Source: Lachnospiraceae bacterium UBA3850
GTDB taxonomy: Bacteria; Bacillota; Clostridia; Lachnospirales; Lachnospiraceae
Assembly: GCA_002392655.1 (NCBI GenBank)
Contig: DGHK01000048.1
Coordinates: 1-9,092, forward strand
Reading direction: 5' to 3'
Length of the DNA: 9,092 bases
Positions 1 to 5,558 of this stretch are shown piece by piece. Position 1 is the first letter of the stretch, and each line of letters begins with the position of its first letter. The position numbers and the translations under genes were made by a program. The notes under the pieces are model-generated. The model saw only the letters and a list, made by a program, of their open reading frames with translations. It was not told where the DNA came from and made no database searches.

Positions 1-499
1 TTGGTTTATTGATAAGGCTTCTGCAGATACAGGCGCGCTGCAATTGTCCACCGGAAACCTCATTAATATCATTATCAGCAGCCTCGATTATTCCAAGCTT
101 TCTCATCAAATCCTCGCCGGTTTCTGTCACTTCCTTACGTGTTCTATTAAGTTTTTTGCTCTGAAGGCCAGGAAGTAAAATGTTATCTAAGATTGTAAGA
201 TTCTTCATCATAAACATCTGCTGAAAAATAAATCCCATCTCATCAAGTCTCATATCTGAGAGCTCATTCTTCTTCATCTTTGTGATGTCCTTATTGTTAA
301 AAAGAACTGTTCCACTGGTGGCTTTATCCATACCGGACACACTATAGAGAAGTGTTGACTTACCGGATGCAGACGGTCCCATAATAGCAACCATCTCGCC
401 CTCCTCCACCTTAAAGCTTACATTTTTAAGAACGTTATTCTGTCTCTTATCCGTTATATATGTTTTACATAAATCCTTTACTTCTAATACTGTTGACAT
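1..499 (-). CDS. ABC transporter ATP-binding protein, MacB/LolD-like, 3' end cut by window edge
   Basis: This is the nucleotide-binding subunit that should power the FtsX-type permease encoded just upstream. ATP binding and hydrolysis would occur on the cytoplasmic face. The first 166 codons are present. Walker A is GPSASGKS at residues 41-48, the Q-loop lies in GFIFQQ (89-94), and the ABC signature VSGGQ is at 148-152. The frame leaves the window after INKP, just before the expected Walker B aspartates, so perhaps 60-70 residues are missing. The start is the ATG at 499, preceded by AAGGAG at good spacing. The gap to the permease stop is 28 bp, consistent with one operon. The sequence after Walker A (SGMDKATSGTVLFN) and the MKNLTILDN stretch are typical of the MacB/LolD/BceA branch that partners FtsX permeases. 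The family is secure. The substrate is not visible. Confidence 0.95.
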   Translation of the reverse strand, partial: MSTVLEVKDLCKTYITDKRQNNVLKNVSFKVEEGEMVAIMGPSASGKSTLLYSVSGMDKATSGTVLFNNKDITKMKKNELSDMRLDEMGFIFQQMFMMKNLTILDNILLPGLQSKKLNRTRKEVTETGEDLMRKLGIIEAADNDINEVSGGQLQRACICRSLINKP

Positions 500-527
500 A
501 TTTTTTCTCCTTTTCTAATTAATATTC

Positions 528-2927
528 TTATTCAATTGATGCTGTATCTCTGGCTTCTACAGTCTTGCTGTAGAGAGCTGTGAGATAGGCAATTAGTACT
601 GTTACTGCTACCAAAACTATTGGATACTGAATTAAACTCATGAAATTATATACAAAATCAACTTTCTTAGCTCCCATCATTCCAAACACCGGACTTATAG
701 CTATGTTCGTAATCGGAATGGACAGTGCCATGGCAATTACGACAGATATACATGCAAGTATTCCGAATCGAATAACCTGCCATCCGATAACATCTGAATC
801 TTTAAACCCTATTGCTTTAAGGATAGCAATCTGCTTCTTCTCATTTGCAATAAAAGATCTCTCCATCATGATAGTAACAAGTATTATTACAACGATTGTT
901 ATAGCCATGAGAAGTAATTCTACACTTTCAAATGTATCAAGAGCATTCATTACATCTACGCAGTACTCTCTCTGATCCATTATTTCATTCGTTTTAAAGA
1001 TAGTTTTAAGCTTTTCTTTCCTGTTTTGTATCTCCTTCTCAGATGGATGATCCGTAAATGTTATCTGTGCTATTTCCATACATCCCTGACAATACTCAAA
1101 GGATGTTGGAGCATCCTTATGAAGAAATGCTATTTCTCCGGTATTATTCATAGTTTGAATGATTCCGGTTACAGTACATTTTTCCTTGCAGCTGACATAA
1201 TCTATCTCGATCGTATCACCTATTTTGATTCCAAGACTATCTGCCATTGTTTTACCAACTGCTATTTCATTTCTATTTGTTGGAACTTCGCCCTCAAGGG
1301 TTTTCATTTTCCCGTCGACATTTCCCAAAGCTTGCTGCATACGGTAGTTATAGTTATCTCCATTATATGTGAATTTATACTGATATAAACATTCTGCATA
1401 TACATGGGCCGGCATGCCTTCTTCCTTTAGTTTATCCTCAATTGATTTTAAAAACTTGCCATAGAGTTCTTTTCCATCTTCCCTATACATGAAAGTGCTG
1501 AGATCAACTTTTTTCTTATCTGTAAAGCTTGAATAATCAATTACATTTTCTTTTATCTCTCGAACATATAGATCTGACCTTGTACCAAATGTATCTATAA
1601 ACGCATTGCTATCCATTGTTGCAGTTGTGTTAGCTAATACCAGCAGAAAGAGGGAACATATCCCAAAAGAAATAATGATATTAAGGAATCTCTTTGGACT
1701 GCTTATTATGTCATTCCATGCAAGATAAAGAGTATTTTTTGCGTGGCTTTTACTTATCCTGTAACCTTTCTTTTTTCTAAATCTCTCACCTGTTTCACCA
1801 TTTCTTATTGCATCAACAGGTGTAGCCTTCTTAATCCTTGATGTAGAAAGATATGCGAACCAAACAATTATTACAAACACCAGAATCGCACCAATGATAT
1901 TTAAAAACTTCCCATATGAATTACCAAGCACCATATTCTCAGTGACGCTCTTCATAAGCATATCTGCAAATGGATAACTTAAGACACATCCAATCACAGT
2001 AGCTACTATAGCTATTCCTGCATATTTTGTAAGATAAAGGCTTCTGATTTTTTTATTTCTAATACCGATAGCCTTCATAACACCAATTTCCCTAAAATCA
2101 TCCTGGATTGTAAAACCTATGGAAAATCTAAGTATTACGAAAGAAACAATGATAAGACAAATACTGAGTATCATTACTACTAATGCAACTATAAGATCCA
2201 TAACGTAGGTTAAAATTATAGTACTTCTCGGACATTCAAACATTATTCCTTCAAAGGTTCCAATCTCTGACTTCGCCTTTGCCAAGTCATTTACATTTGC
2301 ATATACGACAATTCCTTCATAGTGCTCGGTATCTTCGTTATCATAAAAGTTATCTATATCCTCATCATTCATTAAAAATCTATCATTACCCATGAATGTA
2401 GAACCAAGAAATGCATCCTTAATCTTTCCATCAACGATAAGCTTCATTTCTGTGTCACCAAACTTAATGGTAATCTTATCACCAACCTTTAAATTATTTC
2501 TTTTTATATAGTCTCTGGAAATATAAACATGACCTTTTCCGACACTTTTTACCTCTTCATTTGAAGCTCCAAACATCTTAATAGATGTATTATCAAAAGA
2601 CTGCAAAATAACGGTGGTATCTAATTCTTTCCCCGTGCTATTCTTAATAGGCTCATTACAGAAAAGAAGCTGATCAGTCTTATAGCTTGTAATGCTTTTG
2701 CAGTCTTTCAATTTATCTGTTATTTTTTTCTTGTCGCTACCATTAAAGACAACATTATAATCACCAACTCCGGCCTTATCTAAGTAATAACCTGTACCAT
2801 TAAGAACCGACACCAGATTATTCATCCCACTGGCCACGAAGATTGTTGCCAGTATAATGAAGAGAAAGAGGATTACATTCATCGTCTTATTTCTCTTCAA
2901 ATCTTTTTTTAATATCTTTAAAAACAT
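528..2927 (-). CDS. ABC transporter permease with two FtsX domains and two extracellular domains
   Basis: This is the membrane subunit of a MacB/LolCE-type ABC system, 799 residues from the chosen start. Hydrophobic segments fall at about 16-36, 243-268, 301-322, 342-362, 413-433, 669-688, 718-742 and 766-786, giving eight predicted membrane segments in two repeated halves. Each half has one segment, a large extracellular domain (about 37-240 and 434-668), then three segments. The cytoplasmic coupling motif of FtsX proteins occurs twice: FREIGVMKAIG (278-288) and KKQIAILKAIG (697-707). The ATG at 2927 is preferred over the in-frame ATG at 2942 because GGAGG lies 8 nt before 2927, while 2942 has no good Shine-Dalgarno. 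Family members typically act on lipoproteins, peptides or antimicrobial compounds in the envelope by mechanotransmission rather than simple channel transport. The two large extracellular domains argue against a BceB-type permease, which has one. The ATPase gene follows after 28 bp. Confidence 0.92.
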   Translation of the reverse strand: MFLKILKKDLKRNKTMNVILFLFIILATIFVASGMNNLVSVLNGTGYYLDKAGVGDYNVVFNGSDKKKITDKLKDCKSITSYKTDQLLFCNEPIKNSTGKELDTTVILQSFDNTSIKMFGASNEEVKSVGKGHVYISRDYIKRNNLKVGDKITIKFGDTEMKLIVDGKIKDAFLGSTFMGNDRFLMNDEDIDNFYDNEDTEHYEGIVVYANVNDLAKAKSEIGTFEGIMFECPRSTIILTYVMDLIVALVVMILSICLIIVSFVILRFSIGFTIQDDFREIGVMKAIGIRNKKIRSLYLTKYAGIAIVATVIGCVLSYPFADMLMKSVTENMVLGNSYGKFLNIIGAILVFVIIVWFAYLSTSRIKKATPVDAIRNGETGERFRKKKGYRISKSHAKNTLYLAWNDIISSPKRFLNIIISFGICSLFLLVLANTTATMDSNAFIDTFGTRSDLYVREIKENVIDYSSFTDKKKVDLSTFMYREDGKELYGKFLKSIEDKLKEEGMPAHVYAECLYQYKFTYNGDNYNYRMQQALGNVDGKMKTLEGEVPTNRNEIAVGKTMADSLGIKIGDTIEIDYVSCKEKCTVTGIIQTMNNTGEIAFLHKDAPTSFEYCQGCMEIAQITFTDHPSEKEIQNRKEKLKTIFKTNEIMDQREYCVDVMNALDTFESVELLLMAITIVVIILVTIMMERSFIANEKKQIAILKAIGFKDSDVIGWQVIRFGILACISVVIAMALSIPITNIAISPVFGMMGAKKVDFVYNFMSLIQYPIVLVAVTVLIAYLTALYSKTVEARDTASIE

Positions 2928-3065
2928 ATCTATTTCCTCCATGTTTCATTCAATACATACTTACCAGCGGCCAATTGGTAAATACATTTTTCATCTTACG
3001 GCCTAATAATAACAAAGCAATTATTAAATAATCATTAAATAAAATAAATATGTTTACCTATTAAC
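2928..3065 (-). promoter_or_regulatory. Intergenic region before the permease with an inverted repeat, candidate operator
   Basis: This 138-bp gap separates the kinase stop from the permease start and is very AT-rich in its kinase-proximal half. It contains the inverted repeat TTACCA (2961-2966) and TGGTAA (2976-2981) with a 9-nt centre. The heptamer AATACAT occurs on both sides as a direct repeat (2952-2958 and 2981-2987). A second perfect palindrome, ATTATT-A-AATAAT, lies at 3020-3032. No GC-rich hairpin with a T-run follows the kinase, so read-through from the kinase is possible. I infer that the transporter has its own promoter here, controlled by the neighbouring response regulator. I could not place -35 and -10 boxes with confidence. 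Confidence 0.4.
2936..2940 (-). promoter_or_regulatory. Shine-Dalgarno that fixes the permease start
   Basis: On the minus strand GGAGG occupies 2940-2936, 8 nt before the ATG at 2927. It overlaps the G of the upstream in-frame ATG at 2942, so initiation at 2942 would leave this site inside the coding sequence. The downstream ATG is therefore the better start, and the protein begins MFLKILKKDL. Confidence 0.75.
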
Positions 3066-4298
3066 TTAAGCTTTTCTTACAACAAGAGTAATTTTAAATC
3101 TGTCATCTTCTATCTCGGCAAATGCATCTCCGTCCATTCTCTTCATAAGCTGTTTTACTATATAAAGACCCAGTCCATTTCCCTGTACTCCCTCTGTATT
3201 AGAGCCTCTATAAAATGAATCAAAGAGATTCATAAGTTCTTTCTCATTGAGGGAGCACCCCGAGTTTGAAACAGTGATCAGCTTACAATCCTCTTCTTCA
3301 CTGAAGCTTATGCGAATCTCTTTTCCATCGCCATACTTGATGGCATTCTCCATTAGATTTTGGAGAACTTCGATAAGTCTGTCCTTATCTCCTGAAAGTA
3401 AGCAATCTTCATATTCATCCATAATGAACTTCGTGTGAAGAACACTTAACTTGTCACTATAATAAGCCCCTATACTGTCCATAACTTCAGACATAAATAA
3501 ATCACCAGAATTCACATCAAATTCCATGAATTCTTCCCTGGATACCCTATATATCTCATCCACATAAGTCTTTATTTCTTCGATTTTTGACATAATGCCG
3601 CTTAAGGCTTCCTGTTTTTCTTCCTCTGTTTCATAGATTCCTTCCTGCAAAGCTTTGGTATAAAGCTGTATCGCCGAAAGTGGAGTCTTAATATCATGTG
3701 AAAGAGATAAAAGCATGGTCTTTTTCTCCTTCTGGTACTCAAGATTCTTCGACTTGGAGTTTTCGAGATTCTCTCGAAGCATATCAACTCCCCACAAAAA
3801 CTTACCAAAGAATCGACTCTTCTCTTCCTTTACAGGCGTTGATAGATTCCCCTTAGCAAGGCTCACAGTCATATCCGACATTTTATTAAATGGACGGATC
3901 ACTGTTCTCCCAATATATAAGAGCACACTGACAGACATTAGGAAGAATATTGCCATTCCTACATTTATCAGAATGAACAGCCTATTATCTCTTTTATTTT
4001 TATATTCAATTCTAAATAATTTGCCATCGACTTCCTCAACGAGATAATCACTATTACAAATCTCTTCTGAATCAAAAACACTAACTCTTGTTAAAGACTC
4101 ATATTTCGACAGGTCTATTCTTTCAGGATTCTGACACAACTCCTTGTCTTTATGCATCTCCAGCACCAGGCGTTTTGCCTCCACTCTGTAAAATGCATTC
4201 GGTTCCTTAGGCAACCTGAAGCAAATCAGATTTATCACGAAAATTATAAATAATTCTATAATGATTATGATCGCTACATTTTTCTTAAATCTACTCAT
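3066..4298 (-). CDS. Membrane sensor histidine kinase of a two-component system
   Basis: This 410-residue protein autophosphorylates on a histidine and passes the phosphate to the response regulator encoded just upstream. Two membrane segments (about 8-28 and 107-130) bracket an extracellular loop of about 75 residues. A HAMP-like linker follows (about 130-180). The dimerisation/phosphoacceptor motif is LSHDIKTPLSAI (199-210) with H201. The N box is NLMENAIKYG (314-323), the F box FDSFYRG (359-365), and the G2 box GNGLGLYIVKQL (373-384). The G1 box reads VSNSG (343-347), with Asn345 where many kinases have Asp. The start codon overlaps the regulator's end by 8 bp, so translation is probably coupled. 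The extracellular loop separates it from BceS-type intramembrane kinases, which have almost none. The signal is not identifiable from sequence; context suggests a compound handled by the adjacent ABC transporter. Confidence 0.95.
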   Translation of the reverse strand: MSRFKKNVAIIIIIELFIIFVINLICFRLPKEPNAFYRVEAKRLVLEMHKDKELCQNPERIDLSKYESLTRVSVFDSEEICNSDYLVEEVDGKLFRIEYKNKRDNRLFILINVGMAIFFLMSVSVLLYIGRTVIRPFNKMSDMTVSLAKGNLSTPVKEEKSRFFGKFLWGVDMLRENLENSKSKNLEYQKEKKTMLLSLSHDIKTPLSAIQLYTKALQEGIYETEEEKQEALSGIMSKIEEIKTYVDEIYRVSREEFMEFDVNSGDLFMSEVMDSIGAYYSDKLSVLHTKFIMDEYEDCLLSGDKDRLIEVLQNLMENAIKYGDGKEIRISFSEEEDCKLITVSNSGCSLNEKELMNLFDSFYRGSNTEGVQGNGLGLYIVKQLMKRMDGDAFAEIEDDRFKITLVVRKA

Positions 4299-4953
4299 AT
4301 CGATAACCTACGCCCCATACAGTAATTATATGTTTCGGTTTCTTTGGGTTCTTCTCTATCTTCTCACGAAGCCATTTGATATGAACAGTGAGAGTCTGTA
4401 TCTCCGACTCACTGTCACTTCCCCAAATATTATTAAAGAGATATTCCTTCTTTAAGGTAACACCTTTATTCTCAATAAGCAGCTTCAGAAGCTCGTACTC
4501 CTTAGAGGTAATCTCGACATCCTTTCCTTCTACCTGAAGGCTATTAGTCACAGTGTTTAGAGACAACTTCCCATCTACTATAACCTCCTTACCATACTTA
4601 CGCTTAAAGATTCCATTTATCTTCGCAAGCAAAATATCTATATCGTAAGGCTTCTCGACATAATCGTCCGCACCGAGATTTAAGCCCTTTAGCTTATCCT
4701 CCTTCTCAGTTCTCGCGCTGGCTATAAGAATATGTGCATTTGATGTCTCACGAATCTTGGAGCATACTGCAAAGCCATCTATCCCCGGAAGCATCAAATC
4801 CAGAATGACGAGCTTTGCACCATACATCTCAAAAAGTCGCATAGCCTTCTCTCCACTATCTGCTACAGAAACAATGAAATTATTTTTTCTAAGAAATGTT
4901 TCTAAAAGGCCGCCTATTTCTTTGTTATCTTCAACAATAAGAATGTCTAACAT
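4291..4953 (-). CDS. OmpR/PhoB-family response regulator
   Basis: This is a 220-residue DNA-binding response regulator. The receiver domain (about 1-115) shows the acidic pair E8-D9, the phosphoacceptor D52 in LVILDLMLPG (48-57), Ser79 in the ILIASA strand end, and K101 in EKPYD. The C-terminal winged helix (about 125-220) has the family pattern ITSKEYELLKLL (148-159), the recognition-helix region around TLTVHIKWLREKI (187-199), and the wing ending VWGVGYRYE (212-220). The start is the ATG at 4953, with AAAGGAGG 5 nt before it. The frame stays open upstream to a TTG at 4980 and another ATG at 4971, but both lie in or before that ribosome binding site. It overlaps the kinase gene by 8 bp and should be its cognate partner. 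The likely targets are its own promoter and the transporter promoter at 2928-3065. Confidence 0.95.
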   Translation of the reverse strand: MLDILIVEDNKEIGGLLETFLRKNNFIVSVADSGEKAMRLFEMYGAKLVILDLMLPGIDGFAVCSKIRETSNAHILIASARTEKEDKLKGLNLGADDYVEKPYDIDILLAKINGIFKRKYGKEVIVDGKLSLNTVTNSLQVEGKDVEITSKEYELLKLLIENKGVTLKKEYLFNNIWGSDSESEIQTLTVHIKWLREKIEKNPKKPKHIITVWGVGYRYE

Positions 4954-4958
4954 CTTAT

Positions 4959-4966
4959 CCTCCTTT
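4959..4966 (-). promoter_or_regulatory. Shine-Dalgarno that fixes the response regulator start
   Basis: The minus strand reads AAAGGAGG at 4966-4959, then 5 nt, then ATG at 4953. The longer in-frame starts (TTG 4980, ATG 4971) would place this site inside the coding region, and the receiver domain normally begins with the DILIVEDN strand right after the chosen Met. Confidence 0.8.
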
Positions 4967-4973
4967 ACCATAA

Positions 4974-5013
4974 GCCTCAAATGAAAAACTCATTGCAACA
5001 GATTGCCTCAAAT
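4974..5013. repeat. 9-bp direct repeat GCCTCAAAT, two copies 31 bp apart
   Basis: GCCTCAAAT occurs at 4974-4982 and again at 5005-5013 on the plus strand. The 31-bp start-to-start distance is close to three helical turns. Both copies lie between the candidate promoter and the start of the response regulator gene, which would suit binding of a dimeric OmpR-type regulator for autoregulation. The repeat is directly visible; its function is inference. Confidence 0.5.
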
Positions 5014-5014
5014 C

Positions 5015-5044
5015 ACAATAATTTCGTTGCTTTAATTTTTTCAA
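5015..5044 (-). promoter_or_regulatory. Candidate sigma-A promoter for the two-component operon
   Basis: On the minus strand TTGAAA (5044-5039) matches the -35 consensus at five of six positions. An 18-bp spacer separates it from TATTGT (5020-5015), which matches the -10 at four of six. It lies about 62 bp before the regulator ATG. It is the best match I saw in this AT-rich gap, but such matches are common in AT-rich DNA. Confidence 0.35.
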
Positions 5045-5170
5045 TTAAGGGGAAATTTTCTTCTTTCTAATCCTATATTAATCCGTAAGGTGGGTTATAA
5101 AAATACAACGTTCTTTCATGGGTGAAAACCGACAAATTCGAATTTACATCACTAATAGTTACTCATGCAT

Positions 5171-5446
5171 CTATAGCGACTCCGCAAAGTTTTTCACTTC
5201 CATATCGCTGTGGACAAGCTTCGCATCAACCGACACCGCTCCTTCCACATATTGCTTTAACTTGTCCGCTGTCTTTCCGATTCCACTTCCGCCTGATGTT
5301 GCAACAGCAGCCACCTTCTTGCCTGTCCAGTCATATTCCTTACAGAATGTATTCACCACATTCGGAGCACAGCCATACCATATAGGAAAGGCAAGTATGA
5401 CAAGATGATAATCCCCAAAATTCTCTACACTCCCTGCCACAGGCAC
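5171..5446 (-). pseudogene. Flavodoxin remnant (C-terminal two thirds, N-terminal FMN phosphate loop missing)
   Basis: The 91-codon open stretch is clearly flavodoxin, of the short clostridial Flavodoxin_4-like type. It keeps the FMN-facing loop LAFPIWYGCAP (18-28), the segment YDWTGKKVAAVATSGGSGIG (about 38-57) with the second isoalloxazine-contacting loop, and a plausible natural C-terminus. Flavodoxins of this type run to about 160 residues and start with a phosphate-binding loop resembling TGNT; that first third is absent. Homology seems to extend only to about the TAG at 5453. The only starts are a GTG at 5446 without a Shine-Dalgarno and internal codons. Upstream, in the same frame, is the small ORF 5453-5542, which does not resemble a flavodoxin N-terminus. 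The simplest reading is a deletion junction that joined the tail of an old flavodoxin gene to another truncated gene. A functional redox protein is unlikely without the phosphate loop. Confidence 0.8.
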
Positions 5447-5452
5447 TGCGCA

Positions 5453-5542
5453 CTAAAATATGCTATCAACGTCCTTATCTGTCAATCCGTTCTTTATGTA
5501 GTACAATGCCACTCTGAGACTTACTTCCGCTTCCTGCATCAT
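5453..5542 (-). pseudogene. Truncated small ORF downstream of the helicase (28-29 residues)
   Basis: The stop of the helicase is followed 16 bp later by an ATG (5542) and a second ATG (5539). AAAGGGAGG lies just upstream, spaced 4 nt from the first and 7 nt from the second, so 5539 is the better start. The peptide contains VALYYIKNGLTDKDV and ends ...DSIF at a TAG (5453-5455). It has a good ribosome binding site and operon-like spacing, yet it is very short and breaks off where a longer protein would be expected to continue. I do not recognise its family and assign no function. It reads as the N-terminus of a gene that once followed the helicase and may have been its partner. After the TAG the same frame continues as the flavodoxin remnant. 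A genuine micropeptide is an alternative. Confidence 0.5.
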
Positions 5543-5558
5543 ATATCCTCCCTTTAAA

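Noticed and set aside
4954..4980. Longer response regulator starting at TTG 4980 or ATG 4971
   Set aside because: The strong ribosome binding site at 4959-4966 serves ATG 4953, and the receiver domain begins there.
5099..5130. Possible minus-strand terminator after the flavodoxin remnant (TTTCA-TGGG-TGAAA near five T)
   Set aside because: The stem is a 5-bp AT-rich helix and the T-run is set back by several bases. Not convincing.
5118..5408. Plus-strand open frames across the flavodoxin remnant
   Set aside because: The minus-strand translation is clearly flavodoxin; the plus-strand peptides look like nothing known and lack ribosome binding sites.
5171..5542. A single gene read through an internal TAG (selenocysteine or suppressor type)
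   Set aside because: Sec uses UGA, the front part does not resemble a flavodoxin N-terminus, and the phosphate-binding loop is absent. A deletion junction explains it more simply.
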